Assembly: GCA_017449745.1 (NCBI GenBank) | Contig: JAFTFD010000263.1 | Span: forward strand, 1 to 41,155 | DNA: 41,155 nucleotides | Origin: Lachnospiraceae bacterium | GTDB lineage: Bacteria; Bacillota; Clostridia; Lachnospirales; Lachnospiraceae | Reading direction: 5' to 3' | In this document: positions 27,054 through 36,265 of the stretch, piece by piece | Position numbering within the stretch: the stretch's first letter is position 1 | Layout of the letters: every line of letters begins with the position of its first letter | Program-made: the position numbers and the translations under genes | Notes under the pieces: model-generated | Seen by the model: the letters and a program-made list of their open reading frames with translations, nothing else | Databases searched by the model: none | Told to the model about the DNA's origin: nothing

Positions 27054-27917
27054 TCACAGCCGTTTTTTCAGCTGCTCATAATTCTGCGCCGTCATCAGGG
27101 CGGTGCTCTCCGTTCCCTTCAGGTGAATGACATAGGTCCATCGGCCGTAGACTTCCGCGCTGGTGATCCGCTCAGTGTTGATGATATAGGATTTGTGGCA
27201 CCTGAAAAAGATCCTCGGATCCAGAGACTCCTCGAGGCTGGCAAGCGCCAGGGAGGTTTCATACTCTCTTGTGTCCGTCACGATAACACTGGAGCCGTTC
27301 CGGTGTTCGATCATGATGATCTCTTTCTGGTCGATGAACCAGGTCTTCTCCCTGCCTTTTACGATCAGGCGTTTAGGTTCCTCTCTCCTGGGCTCTCCCT
27401 CGGGATCTCCGGCAGTTTCCTTGGCCGTTTCTTTTGTTGTCCCCTCTGCAGTTGCAGATACATGTCCGATGGGATCACTGCCAGGCGCTGCTGCGGCTGC
27501 GCATTCTCTGCTGAGCTTATCCAGGGTCCTGCCGAGCCTTTGCATGTCGAACGGCTTGACAAGATAATCGAAGGCGTAGATCTCAAAGGCATTTGCCATA
27601 TACTCGCTGTGCGCTGTCGCAAATACGATCTTCACCTGCGGATCGAGGTCCGTCATGATCTTCGCGCAGGCCAGACCGCTCCTGCCCTTGATTCCTTCGC
27701 TGTCGCTGATCCCGTCCGCAAGATCGATGTCCATGAACACGACCCGGGGGCGATGCGACGTAAACGCCGCGATCGCCCCTGCAAAGTCCGATACTGCTGC
27801 TGTCACCGCAAATCCGCCGTGCCTTTCGATCATCTTCGTCAGGATCATGCGGATCTGCGGCTCATCATCTGCGATCAGGACAGGGATCCTCTTTTCCTCT
27901 GCCTGTTCATTTTTCAT
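27054..27917 (-). CDS. LytTR-family response regulator
   Basis: Response regulator of 287 residues. The receiver domain (about 11-130) has D17-D18-E19, the phospho-acceptor D63 (VVFMDIDLADG) and FDYLVKPFD. A Gly/Glu/Pro-rich linker precedes the LytTR DNA-binding domain (about 180-287), recognisable by EIIMIEHRNGSSVIV and RIFFRCHKSYIINTERI. LytTR proteins bind direct repeats and usually pair with GHKL kinases. Such a kinase lies upstream, but NfeD and FloA are placed between them. The gene follows floA by two bases, and its ribosome site overlaps the end of floA. Confidence 0.93.
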   Translation of the reverse strand: MKNEQAEEKRIPVLIADDEPQIRMILTKMIERHGGFAVTAAVSDFAGAIAAFTSHRPRVVFMDIDLADGISDSEGIKGRSGLACAKIMTDLDPQVKIVFATAHSEYMANAFEIYAFDYLVKPFDMQRLGRTLDKLSRECAAAAAPGSDPIGHVSATAEGTTKETAKETAGDPEGEPRREEPKRLIVKGREKTWFIDQKEIIMIEHRNGSSVIVTDTREYETSLALASLEESLDPRIFFRCHKSYIINTERITSAEVYGRWTYVIHLKGTESTALMTAQNYEQLKKRL

Positions 27918-27919
27918 CT

Positions 27920-28921
27920 CTAGTTCTCCGGTGTCGAAACAGGTCCCAGTTTATTATCCGGTTTGCGGCTCGTGTAGTTATCAACGCCTTTTCCGATCTC
28001 TTTCTTCATCTGCGTATCAGCCTGCACGTTCTGCAGCCGGTAATAATCCATAACACCCATGGATCCGTTGCGCAGAGCCTCAGCCATGGCGCGAGGCACT
28101 TCAGCCTCCGCCTCTACGACAGCGGCTCTCATTTCCTGTTCAAGAGCGACGGCCATAGCACGTCTTTCTTCTGCCCTTGCCTGCGCGATCTTGTTATCCG
28201 CCTCCGCCTGCAGGCTCTGCAGGTTGGCGCCGATGTTCCTGCCGATGTCGATGTCCGCTATATCAATGGAAATGATCTCATACGCTGTGCCCGAATCCAG
28301 GCCTTTGCCGAGGACGACTTTGGAGATCTCATCCGGATTCTCCAGAACCTCTGAGTGTGTCCGGGAGGAACCGACTGTCGTGACGATACCCTCACCGATT
28401 CTGGCCAGGACCGTCGCCTCGCCGGCGCCGCCGATCAGTCTCTCGATATTCGTGCGGACAGTGACCCTTGCCTTGACCAGCAGTTCGATACCATCCTTGG
28501 CAACCGCAGAGATAAGGGGCGTCTCAATGACCTTCGGTGTGACGCTCATCGTCACCGCCTCAAAGACGTCTCTGCCAGCCAGGTCGATAGCCGAAGCCTG
28601 CTCGAAAGATAGTTCCATCCCGGCTCTCTCCGCCGCGATCAGGGCGTTGACGACCTTATCGACGTTACCGCCTGCCAGGTAATGCGCTTCCAGCTGATTG
28701 ACCTTCACGTCCATGCCGGCTTTCGTTGCCTTGATCATCGGCATGACGATCTTGGCCGGTTTTACGCGCCGGAGCCTCATGCCGACGAGATTGAAAATTC
28801 CGATCTTGACGCCTGAAGCCACTGCAGAGATCCACAGTCCTACCGGGACCATGCAGAAAAAGAGGATCACCAGCGCCAAAACAATGATCAATACGATGAT
28901 TTTTCCGGTTACTTCTGCCAT
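27920..28921 (-). CDS. floA: Flotillin-like membrane scaffold FloA
   Basis: Forms functional membrane microdomains that gather signalling and secretion proteins. The 333-residue protein has an N-terminal hydrophobic hairpin (about 8-45), an SPFH-type domain with conserved [19 protein letters not shown] and [18 protein letters not shown], and an Ala/Glu-rich coiled coil ([20 protein letters not shown]). The start at 28921 follows AAGGAG at eight bases; a GTG nine bases earlier overlaps that site. NfeD lies 26 bases upstream, as in the Bacillus yqeZ-yqfA operon. Unusually, a LytTR regulator follows directly. Confidence 0.95.
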   Translation of the reverse strand: MAEVTGKIIVLIIVLALVILFFCMVPVGLWISAVASGVKIGIFNLVGMRLRRVKPAKIVMPMIKATKAGMDVKVNQLEAHYLAGGNVDKVVNALIAAERAGMELSFEQASAIDLAGRDVFEAVTMSVTPKVIETPLISAVAKDGIELLVKARVTVRTNIERLIGGAGEATVLARIGEGIVTTVGSSRTHSEVLENPDEISKVVLGKGLDSGTAYEIISIDIADIDIGRNIGANLQSLQAEADNKIAQARAEERRAMAVALEQEMRAAVVEAEAEVPRAMAEALRNGSMGVMDYYRLQNVQADTQMKKEIGKGVDNYTSRKPDNKLGPVSTPEN

Positions 28922-28947
28922 ACTGTGCACTCCTTTCCGCGTAAACG

Positions 28948-29427
28948 CTAACCAATGCTGGAAACGATGATTCGGTTCTCCCGGATCCTGATGATTTCGA
29001 TTTCCTCTCCCTTCCGGATATATTTTCCGTCGGAGAGGATATCGAATTCGATACCTTCAAACTTTCCTTTTCCTGCAGGGCGAAGGTCCGTAACGGCCGT
29101 CCCTTTCTTTCCCACCAGGTATTCCAGATCGGAGCTGCTAAGGTACTGTCCGCCCTTAACTTCCTCTTCCAGAACGATCGGTCCTTTCACCTTTTTCGAA
29201 CTGAGGATCGTCATGATCACGGCCATCATTACCGCCAGGATCACGATGATAACGATCACGATCACAACTCCCTGCTGCAGGCTTCTGGCCGTCATGGCAA
29301 CGCCCGCGCCCAGAGAGATGATCCCGCAGATCCCCGGAGCTCCGAATCCGGGAATGGCCATTTCCACACCGATCAGTGCCAGTCCGAGGACAAGCAGTAC
29401 GATCCCAATGATCTGAATTGATGCCAT
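28948..29427 (-). CDS. NfeD-family membrane protein
   Basis: Partner of flotillins, 159 residues. Several hydrophobic segments (about 1-75) are followed by a small soluble OB-fold domain (about 90-155, with [22 protein letters not shown] and GEEIEIIRI). This is the short NfeD form without the N-terminal protease domain. It probably supports FloA assembly or localisation. The start follows AAAGGAGG. A predicted promoter overlapping a palindrome lies upstream, so nfeD, floA and the LytTR gene may form a controlled unit. Confidence 0.9.
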   Translation of the reverse strand: MASIQIIGIVLLVLGLALIGVEMAIPGFGAPGICGIISLGAGVAMTARSLQQGVVIVIVIIVILAVMMAVIMTILSSKKVKGPIVLEEEVKGGQYLSSSDLEYLVGKKGTAVTDLRPAGKGKFEGIEFDILSDGKYIRKGEEIEIIRIRENRIIVSSIG

Positions 29428-29454
29428 CCGCGTTCCTCCTTTAATGAATCTGGG

Positions 29455-29507
29455 TTACTATCTGATAGTGATCACTATATAGTATTTTCCCCGGAGCATC
29501 CATACAA
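29455..29507 (-). promoter_or_regulatory. Predicted nfeD-floA promoter with palindromic operator
   Basis: On the minus strand TTGTAT (29502-29507), a 17-base spacer and TACTAT (29479-29484) form a promoter. The perfect palindrome ATAGTGATCACTAT (29465-29478) follows directly, and further TACTAT/ATAGTA arms flank it. A repressor or regulator site is inferred. Confidence 0.6.
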
Positions 29508-29545
29508 AGGTCCTGAATTATACATTTGGAGTGCTGAAATGTCAT

Positions 29546-30340
29546 TCAGGCAGTCTGCTTTTTCAAGGCAAAGGAGAATTCCGTTTTCTCATCGTCGGAA
29601 TCGACGTGGATCTGTCCGCTGTATTTCTGCAGCAGCTCCTTAACGATTGAAAGTCCCATGCCGTGCTCAGGATCCTTCTTGGTGGTAAATCCGCTTCTGA
29701 ATATTTTTTCCCTGTCCTGCTCGGGGATCCTGCGCCCGTTATTTCTGATGCAAAAACAATAGTTTTCTTTATCTTCCGAGATCTCTATATCGACCCTGCC
29801 CTGCCGGCGGGCCTTCCCTTCGGCTCCGGCGTTTTCATCCCCTTCCAGCTTATCGCCATCTGACATTCCCGCGCCCGCTGCCGTGATCGCATTGTCGATC
29901 AGGTTGGAGAGGATCCTGCACAGATCCCAGTCCGGGATCGCGAGCTTATCCAGAGACGAGTGGACTTCTATGTAGAGATCGACGCCGCAGGACTCCGCCT
30001 CCTGGAGTTTTGCCATCAGCAGCGCGTTGATGGCGGGTTTTGCCGTGCGCATGGCCTTGCCTGTCTTTAGCTGCAGCTTTACCAGCGGCTCCATGTATTT
30101 GCGCAGTTCCTCGTACTCGTTGAGTTCCAGCAGGCCATAGGCCACCTGCATCTGGTTCAGGTGATCGTGGCGCTCAGCCCGCAGGCGGAAATTTAGGCTC
30201 TCCAAGTCCTTTAAGGTCTCCTGCAGGCGCTCAAAGGCGCTGCGGAGCCGGTGGTACTGCCACAGGATCACGACAAGGCTCACTGCCAGGACAGCTGCCG
30301 CCGCCATAAACAATATGCTCACTGAATTGGCAGGACCCAT
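29546..30340 (-). CDS. Spo0B/GHKL-type sensor kinase with a single membrane helix
   Basis: Kinase of 264 residues. One N-terminal membrane helix (about 8-28) is followed by a coiled coil and a Spo0B-like phospho-acceptor segment, RHDHLNQMQVAYGLLEL (R57, H58). The C-terminal GHKL ATPase has NLIDNAI, the N-G-R-R-I-P segment standing in for the usual D-x-G-x-G, and HGMGLSIV. There is no recognisable sensor domain, unlike the multi-helix kinases that usually pair with LytTR regulators. It begins two bases after the DUF4317-like gene, whose stop codon overlaps its ribosome site. The probable partner is the LytTR regulator downstream of floA. Confidence 0.88.
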   Translation of the reverse strand: MGPANSVSILFMAAAAVLAVSLVVILWQYHRLRSAFERLQETLKDLESLNFRLRAERHDHLNQMQVAYGLLELNEYEELRKYMEPLVKLQLKTGKAMRTAKPAINALLMAKLQEAESCGVDLYIEVHSSLDKLAIPDWDLCRILSNLIDNAITAAGAGMSDGDKLEGDENAGAEGKARRQGRVDIEISEDKENYCFCIRNNGRRIPEQDREKIFRSGFTTKKDPEHGMGLSIVKELLQKYSGQIHVDSDDEKTEFSFALKKQTA

Positions 30341-30342
30341 GG

Positions 30343-31482
30343 CTATCTCCCTGTGTTCTGCGGCCTGATCCTGATCCCGTTCAGCTCGACATCGTCCTGC
30401 ACGGGAATCAGCAGATACTCCATCCCGTCCAGGATGCGGGTCGTGATCATCGCCGACATATCCGATTTCACAGAAATTTTGATGCTGGGGGAGCGGATCT
30501 CCATCACGGAACGCCCTCCGATATTCTCTGCGGAGAGGCTGCCGCCCTCTCCGATCTGCTCGTCAAAGACTGCGTCGAACCGCTCTCCCGTAACTTCCCG
30601 CGGTGCGCCGCTGGTGTCCAGGATCCTGCGCAGCTCCGCCTTTCCGAGCTCCAGAGGTTCCGGATTGTCTTTTTCTTCCTTGATCATCTCATTGACTGCT
30701 TCCGTGACCGCCTTTACGTTGTCAAAGCTGCAGTCTCTTCCGAGCGCCTGTTCGACCACCTCGGAGAAGAGCTCCTTCTGCGCTGTCTCCGTGACCGGAA
30801 TATCCGCTCCTATGATCCCGTCGATCAGCTCCGGATGGCGCTCATCTTCCTTTTTCGCGTAGTACAGCAGGGAATGGATATCCGGAAGCCTGTCGTTAAA
30901 GGCAGGGAACAGGAATCCCAGCTCCGGCATCTGCACGCCCAGGTCCGTTCTCTTGTTGACGAAAGTCAGCGTCGTCTCGTCGAAGCAAAGCCCTTCCTTC
31001 ACCTCAGTCACCGGGCAGATGCAGCACAGCAGGAACATATAGACGTAATCCGAGGCATCCTCCAGGTCCGCCCCGTCGCTTGTCTTTGCCGGAATGTCGT
31101 AATTGCCTTTTGCCAGGATGATCAGGTATCTCCCCGCCATATCGAGGTTTTCGATGATCGTATGCAGAAACCTGTCCGTCATTTCCGGGTCTGTAAAGTC
31201 AGACCTGAGGAGGCGGTACAGCTGCACCTGCTTGCCCTCATCCAGTTCTTCCGCGATCGGGAATTCCATATTGTAGAGATTTTTGCCGAGCTTTCCCGAG
31301 AGAGTCTTCCTGAAGATCTCGCAGTATTTCTCAAGGTCTTCCTCCGGCATGGCCAGGAACGTGTCCTTTAAGTTTGTGATGATCTCTCCGTCTTCTCCCA
31401 CAAAACATCCGGTGATCCTGTCTACCCTGCAATGATCCTTGCCCAGGATCTTCCTGATCTCGCTGACTGCCTTTTTATCCAT
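30343..31482 (-). CDS. DUF4317-like protein of unknown function
   Basis: Soluble protein of 379 residues, acidic, without membrane segments or signal peptide. The opening (MDKKAVSEIRKILGKDHCRV, ITGCFVGEDGEI) and later LSGKLGKNLYNMEFP resemble the DUF4317 family, common in Lachnospiraceae and relatives. Its biochemical role is not known. The ribosome site is AAAGGAA. It lies directly upstream of and is tightly coupled to the Spo0B-like kinase, which suggests cotranscription and possibly a shared role. The assignment is from memory of the family, not from a search. Confidence 0.75.
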   Translation of the reverse strand: MDKKAVSEIRKILGKDHCRVDRITGCFVGEDGEIITNLKDTFLAMPEEDLEKYCEIFRKTLSGKLGKNLYNMEFPIAEELDEGKQVQLYRLLRSDFTDPEMTDRFLHTIIENLDMAGRYLIILAKGNYDIPAKTSDGADLEDASDYVYMFLLCCICPVTEVKEGLCFDETTLTFVNKRTDLGVQMPELGFLFPAFNDRLPDIHSLLYYAKKEDERHPELIDGIIGADIPVTETAQKELFSEVVEQALGRDCSFDNVKAVTEAVNEMIKEEKDNPEPLELGKAELRRILDTSGAPREVTGERFDAVFDEQIGEGGSLSAENIGGRSVMEIRSPSIKISVKSDMSAMITTRILDGMEYLLIPVQDDVELNGIRIRPQNTGR

Positions 31483-31597
31483 GTTTTTCCTTTCTTACCT
31501 TGTGTCCGGCCCAGATGACCAAAGACATATTTTTGTCCGGCATATGAGCCTTAGTGTATTTCTGCCAGGTCCCCAAGAGCCCTGGCGCATATGACTG

Positions 31598-31632
31598 AAA
31601 AAGCAGGCGGACATGTCTGCACATCCGCCTGC
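31598..31632 (-). terminator. Terminator after the DUF6465-like gene
   Basis: A perfect nine-base stem, GCAGGCGGA (31603-31611) with TCCGCCTGC (31624-31632), is followed on the minus strand by TTTTTCAG. It lies about 65 bases after the stop. Confidence 0.85.
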
Positions 31633-31698
31633 CAATATCTGAACCTTAAATCATACCTTTCCGCGCCGCAATATTCCTGTCTGTCGGGAGGCTGTGAA

Positions 31699-31914
31699 TC
31701 AGAACAGAGGAAAACTGCCTGTCTCGCATTTATTGACGACATAATACACCCGGTTCTCTTCCGGTTTTACATACAGGTCGATCATTTCGACCTTCTTGGG
31801 ATCATGCCCTGTCGCAATCCAGACTTCCCTTGCCTTGTCGATCAGAGCTTCCCTGGAAATGGCATTATCGCCATACTGGATCTCGAGATGGACTTCCTGT
31901 TTCCCATTGTTCAT
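31699..31914 (-). CDS. Small DUF6465-like protein
   Basis: Protein of 71 residues. The start at 31914 follows GGAGGAAG at six bases; a start at 31959 lacks support. The C-terminal half (IDLYVKPEENRVYYVVN, ending GSFPLF) resembles the DUF6465 family of Lachnospiraceae, small proteins of unknown function. There are no membrane segments. It has its own promoter and terminator, so it is a single-gene unit between the GH2 gene and the DUF4317-like gene. The family match is from memory and the function is unknown. Confidence 0.7.
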   Translation of the reverse strand: MNNGKQEVHLEIQYGDNAISREALIDKAREVWIATGHDPKKVEMIDLYVKPEENRVYYVVNKCETGSFPLF

Positions 31915-32040
31915 GGCACTTCCTCCGGCTATGATTCTATTGAATGCCTTTCCCGTCAAGCAGTTATTTTAAGCTTTTCCTTTGCGCATTCGCAGACTTA
32001 TTACTATATGACTATTTGACTAAAGAATTACTATATTTCT

Positions 32041-32069
32041 ATTTTAGATTGCCCCTTTTAAAATTGCAA
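32041..32069 (-). promoter_or_regulatory. Predicted promoter of the DUF6465-like gene
   Basis: On the minus strand TTGCAA (32064-32069), a 17-base spacer and TAAAAT (32041-32046) lie about 125 bases before the start. ATATAGTAAT occurs twice in the leader. Confidence 0.6.
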
Positions 32070-32144
32070 TTGGACGAATCAGGATTTCTGTGTAATGTGT
32101 TACATTTTTTTTACTAAAAAGCACCAGAAACTTGCAGGTACTGC

Positions 32145-34553
32145 TCACAGGCTGTACTCCGCAGAAAGGCCATTCTCCCTGCAGGTAATTTTCACGCGGC
32201 CGACTGTCCCTGTCTTTTTGAGGATCGCCAGGGCGTTGCTGCCCTCAAAGCGGATCTCGGGCTCTGTAAATCCGGCTCTGTGCGTCTGCCCGGTGCTGCC
32301 GAAGGCCAGGATCTGCACACCCTCGCACTCGATCGTAAGCGTCTCGCCGGCGCCGAAGACCTTTCTGCCCTTTTCATCTTCAAATCCGATATTCACAAAG
32401 ATAAGGCCTTCACTGTATTTGAGCGGGCTGCCGGTCTCTGCCGCAAGGACCATGGACTCTGCGTCTCCCGCAGACTCTAAAACCGTGCTCTCCGACCTGC
32501 CGTCTCCGCAGTTGACTGCTTTGAGAACGCCTCTCTCATACGGAACTTCAAAAATAGCATAATCATCGGCGGCATCCCCTGTCTGTTTTCTGCCAAGGGA
32601 TCTTCCGTTCAGGAACAGCTCCACCTCCGCTGCAGGCGAGTAGACCTCGACCTCCAGGATGTGCTCCGGATTATTTTCCGTAAATTCTTCCTGTGCAAAA
32701 CTCCAGCTCTCCACTGCGTCCGTGAACTTCCAGGGTCCGAACTGCCTCGGCACGCCAAAGCTCTGAGGCGGACGAACACAGATGTAAGGGGCAGTCCTGA
32801 GGCCGAAAACGATCTCTCTGTAATAGGAGACCGGTTTGCGTGCGCCGGTCGTATCGAGATCTCCGCTCTCATTATTCCATGCGGGATAATTGTCGGGAGT
32901 TTCTCCCAACTCTCCGGTATAGTTCCATCCGGTCCATGTAAAATCGCCGATGCACTGGGGGATCGCCGTAATATTTCTCCAGTTCTCCGCGATCTGTTTG
33001 GGATAGGTCTCCGTTCCCAGCATGAGGCGGTCCGGATAGCTGACCGCATCCGGGGCGTAGCGGGATGTCATATAGTTATAACCCATGACGTCCATAGAGG
33101 AATCCAGTTGCTCCAGGATCCCGCTGATCACCGGGTGCCTGACGATATTGCCCATCTGCGTCGCCATCAGGAACATGAACTTATTGACATCTCCGTCGGC
33201 AAAGGCGGATTCATCCTGCCCTGTCAGGTCCGAAGCGATCTTTAAGAGTCCGTCGCCGGCTGCGAATGCGCCGTTGATCCCGTTAGTGACGAATCTGGTG
33301 CCGTCCAGCTCTTTAAAATAATGATAGATCTCATGGCTGGTCTCGATTCCCTTTTCCGTGCAGATATCCGAGATCTCGTTGCCGGTCGAATATCCGACGA
33401 CGCACGGATGCCTGCGGTCGTCTTCCACCATTGCCTTTACGGTCTTCTTCCAGGAGCTGCTGAAATACTGCGTATAATCCTCGTATCCCTTCATCTTGGT
33501 CCACATGTCGCAGACTTCGTCCAGGACAAATACGCCGAGCGCATCGCAGGCATCAAGAAGAGCCGGTGCCGCATGGTTGTGCGCGGAACGGATCGCATTG
33601 AATCCCGCTTCTTTCATTCTCTTGATGCGCCGGTACTCAAAGTCATAATAGGAAACGCCGCCGAGCATGCCCTCATCGTGATGCACGCACCCGCCGCGCA
33701 GTTTCACGGTCTTTCCGTTCACGCTCAGTCCGCGGGCAGCGTCCCAGGACAGTGTGCGGAAACCGGTGCAGAGATCCTCGCTGTCAAGCACTTCATCACC
33801 GCGGAGCACTTCCAGCCTGCAGTTGTATCTGTGCGGCGCGTCCTCACTCCATGCGAGGGCTCCGTCCAGAAGGACTCTGTGTGTGAGCTCGCCTGTTCCT
33901 GCTGCATGAACACGCATCAGGAATGTCCTGCAGAAGGTATACCCCTCTTCTCCGGTCACGGTCAGCCTGATCGTGAGGTCCTGCGCAAAGGCTTCCATAC
34001 TGGTGACCTGCGCGCACAGATTCACGACGGGACCGCGGTCTGTGATCTCCAGCGTATCAAGATAGAAAGAGCCCGGAGTGATATAGGCATTTTTTCCTTC
34101 CAGGAGCCACACGTCCTTGCAGATCCCGCCGCCGCTGTACCAACGGCTGGACAGCGCTGCCGTCTTGCCTACGACCAGCAGGATATTTTTACCGCCGTAG
34201 CGGACATAATCCGTGATATCGCAGTCATAGCCGATGTAGCCGAAATCTCCCTGTCCCACCTGGGAGCCGTTGAGATATACATAGGATTTGGAAAATACGC
34301 CGTCAAAACGAAGGATCAGTTTTTCTCCCCGCATCGACTCCGGAATATCCAGCTCTTTATAATAATGATAGACTCCCCCGTCCAGATAGCAGGTCCTGCC
34401 GGCGCTGACCGCGTACTGATCCTGCGGCTCATGCCACATTGCATCGTAAGGAACCGAAACATCCGCCGCATCTGCCGGCAATGTATAGACCAGCGAGAAC
34501 GCGTCCTTGTCTCTGTAAACTTTCCATCCATCTGTAAGTCTTGTTTTTATCAT
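32145..34553 (-). CDS. Glycoside hydrolase family 2 enzyme (beta-galactosidase-like)
   Basis: Cytoplasmic retaining glycosidase of 802 residues without signal peptide. A jelly-roll sugar-binding domain (about 1-150) is followed by an immunoglobulin-like domain, the TIM-barrel catalytic domain (about 280-590) and C-terminal beta domains. The acid/base is E393 in YSTGNEISD, and the nucleophile is probably E515 in LGTETYP. The arrangement fits family 2 enzymes such as beta-galactosidase or beta-glucuronidase; the sugar cannot be read. No transporter or regulator lies beside it. The ribosome site is GGGGAAGGG. A GCCAGTG/CACTGGC inverted repeat lies upstream, between it and the CPBP gene. Confidence 0.9.
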   Translation of the reverse strand: MIKTRLTDGWKVYRDKDAFSLVYTLPADAADVSVPYDAMWHEPQDQYAVSAGRTCYLDGGVYHYYKELDIPESMRGEKLILRFDGVFSKSYVYLNGSQVGQGDFGYIGYDCDITDYVRYGGKNILLVVGKTAALSSRWYSGGGICKDVWLLEGKNAYITPGSFYLDTLEITDRGPVVNLCAQVTSMEAFAQDLTIRLTVTGEEGYTFCRTFLMRVHAAGTGELTHRVLLDGALAWSEDAPHRYNCRLEVLRGDEVLDSEDLCTGFRTLSWDAARGLSVNGKTVKLRGGCVHHDEGMLGGVSYYDFEYRRIKRMKEAGFNAIRSAHNHAAPALLDACDALGVFVLDEVCDMWTKMKGYEDYTQYFSSSWKKTVKAMVEDDRRHPCVVGYSTGNEISDICTEKGIETSHEIYHYFKELDGTRFVTNGINGAFAAGDGLLKIASDLTGQDESAFADGDVNKFMFLMATQMGNIVRHPVISGILEQLDSSMDVMGYNYMTSRYAPDAVSYPDRLMLGTETYPKQIAENWRNITAIPQCIGDFTWTGWNYTGELGETPDNYPAWNNESGDLDTTGARKPVSYYREIVFGLRTAPYICVRPPQSFGVPRQFGPWKFTDAVESWSFAQEEFTENNPEHILEVEVYSPAAEVELFLNGRSLGRKQTGDAADDYAIFEVPYERGVLKAVNCGDGRSESTVLESAGDAESMVLAAETGSPLKYSEGLIFVNIGFEDEKGRKVFGAGETLTIECEGVQILAFGSTGQTHRAGFTEPEIRFEGSNALAILKKTGTVGRVKITCRENGLSAEYSL

Positions 34554-34648
34554 AGCCCTTCCCCATATTCTGTTTTATATCTGCTTTCGTTGTAACAGCC
34601 AGTGACCATACTTTATGACACTGGCCTTCTCTAGTATATCATAGGATA

Positions 34649-35485
34649 TCATTCAGAACGAAGAGAAAATAAGGTAAGAAGGGCTCCTGCAGCCAGGAAA
34701 GCAGCACACCACGCCGGTGTGCAAAGCAGGCTGTACAGCTCCGTGTAAGATAAGAATAAAGAAACGATATTGCAGGAAGCATGTAGGACAAACGGATGCA
34801 AAAATAAGCCCGTCCGTCCATAAACCATGCAGAACAGGTATCCCATAAGAAAGGCATAGATCATCTGCGGCACATTTCCGTGATAGAGGCCGAACAGAAG
34901 GGAAGAAACAAATGCCGCTGCCGGAACAGACATCCCCGCATAAGCGATCAGGCGGTTCAATGTGATGCCCCTGAAAACACACTCCTCAAGAAAAGGAGCC
35001 AGGATCCCATAGACCAGGACTCCCATCATAAGGCTGCTCCTTAACTGCGCCGCCCCCGCCTCTGAGGCCAGGGCACCGAGCCCGGTCATGCTGATCAGGA
35101 GATTGAGGCCTGCGGACAATAAGACCGCTCCAGGAAAGACCAGGGAGCTGATCCTCGTTTTCGAAGCAGCTCTGTAGCCAGCCTCTGAGTCTTTTCCTTT
35201 ATCGGCCGCCTTGTAACGGGCATATCGGATCTCCGATCTGGCCGTCCTCATGACGGGCAAAAAAGCAGCGGACATGGAGAGCGCTGTGATCAGCGCCCTC
35301 ATGTCCGCTTCATTTCTGGTAAGCCACGCGAAAACTGCTCCGCCTGCATGCATAGCTGCCGCCTGCAGCAGATAGTTCAGAAAAAAGAAAACGATCTCAT
35401 ACAGCAGTGAAAAAACGACCATCGGAAAGATCGAAAGCACTATATTTCTTCTCATCGCAGGCCAGTCTTTCAACGTGCACCTCAT
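34649..35485 (-). CDS. CPBP-family intramembrane metalloprotease
   Basis: Membrane protein of 278 residues with about seven hydrophobic segments. The catalytic motifs of the CPBP (Rce1/Abi) family are present: EECVFRG, FGLYHGN and HPFVLHASCN. Family members process prenylated or peptide substrates, or act in bacteriocin immunity; the substrate here is unknown. The start at 35485 lies two bases after the thiT stop and has no clear ribosome site, so it depends on translational coupling; a second ATG ten codons later is an alternative start. Pairing with thiT suggests control by the same TPP riboswitch. Confidence 0.87.
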   Translation of the reverse strand: MRCTLKDWPAMRRNIVLSIFPMVVFSLLYEIVFFFLNYLLQAAAMHAGGAVFAWLTRNEADMRALITALSMSAAFLPVMRTARSEIRYARYKAADKGKDSEAGYRAASKTRISSLVFPGAVLLSAGLNLLISMTGLGALASEAGAAQLRSSLMMGVLVYGILAPFLEECVFRGITLNRLIAYAGMSVPAAAFVSSLLFGLYHGNVPQMIYAFLMGYLFCMVYGRTGLFLHPFVLHASCNIVSLFLSYTELYSLLCTPAWCAAFLAAGALLTLFSLRSE

Positions 35486-35487
35486 AT

Positions 35488-36150
35488 TTATGCTGTCGCC
35501 ATGTTTTTAACTTTTTTAAGAGCATTCGAAACTGCCGGGATCATGAGCAAAATAATGGTAATGACTCCCTCCGCTGCGATATAGCTGCCGTTGTAGACTG
35601 CAGAATACACAGCGGGATTCATGCCTTCCGGGGCATACATGCCAAAGAAAATAACACCGGAGAGGAAAGAAAAGACGAATCTGCCGAAGATCGCGACCAG
35701 ATATCCCTTGATCATGCCATACTTCGAATTGGTGAACAGTCCGGAGAGGCCGAGCGCACCGAACGCGAAGATGTAATCAAAGAACATCTGCGGCAGGCTG
35801 ATGATATAAGGGTCGATGATCAGCTGCAGGATACCGTACGCTGTTGCCGCCAGAAGCCCGGGGCCGAGGCCATACCAGTATCCGACCAGTGTGATAAAGA
35901 AAACGGAAAAGAAGGTGACCGCTCCGCCCATAGGCATTTCGAAAAGCTTGATAAAGCTCGTCACATAGGCAAGTGCCAGCGCGATAGACGCGAACATCAG
36001 GTGTCTCGTTCCCATTTTGATCTTCTGGTCTGCCTTTGTGAAATAGCAGGCTCCCACCAGCATCGCCAGCATGATCACCGTCAGGACCGTGTATCCAGCC
36101 GATGTCAGTGCGTAGCTTCCGTCCTCAGTTAATACAGCAAAAAAAGACAT
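35488..36150 (-). CDS. thiT: Thiamine-binding S-component ThiT of an ECF transporter
   Basis: Membrane protein of 220 residues that binds thiamine and works with a shared EcfA-EcfT energy unit encoded elsewhere. Six to seven hydrophobic segments are visible. The segment FEMPMGGAVTFFSVFFITLVGYWYG is typical of ThiT, as is the later YAPEGMNPAVYSAVYNGSYIAAE. The N-terminal helix (about 15-36) makes it slightly longer than other ThiT proteins. The start follows AAGGAGG. A TPP riboswitch lies directly upstream, which confirms the function independently. Expression should fall when thiamine pyrophosphate is abundant. A CPBP protease gene follows. Confidence 0.95.
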   Translation of the reverse strand: MSFFAVLTEDGSYALTSAGYTVLTVIMLAMLVGACYFTKADQKIKMGTRHLMFASIALALAYVTSFIKLFEMPMGGAVTFFSVFFITLVGYWYGLGPGLLAATAYGILQLIIDPYIISLPQMFFDYIFAFGALGLSGLFTNSKYGMIKGYLVAIFGRFVFSFLSGVIFFGMYAPEGMNPAVYSAVYNGSYIAAEGVITIILLMIPAVSNALKKVKNMATA

Positions 36151-36157
36151 AATAAAA

Positions 36158-36181
36158 CCTCCTTGTCATGAGTGCAGGAGG
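36158..36181 (-). promoter_or_regulatory. Possible ribosome-site sequestering hairpin of the TPP riboswitch
   Basis: In the RNA, CCTCCT (complement of 36176-36181) can pair perfectly with AGGAGG, the thiT ribosome site (complement of 36158-36163), around a 12-base loop. This would let the riboswitch control translation initiation. No terminator with a T run is visible between riboswitch and gene. Confidence 0.55.
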
Positions 36182-36265
36182 GGCGTGCGAATCCCGCCGG
36201 CATCCAAAGCCCGGGCAAGCCGGACCCGCAGCATGTAAAAATGCTGCCGATACCTTATGGAATTC

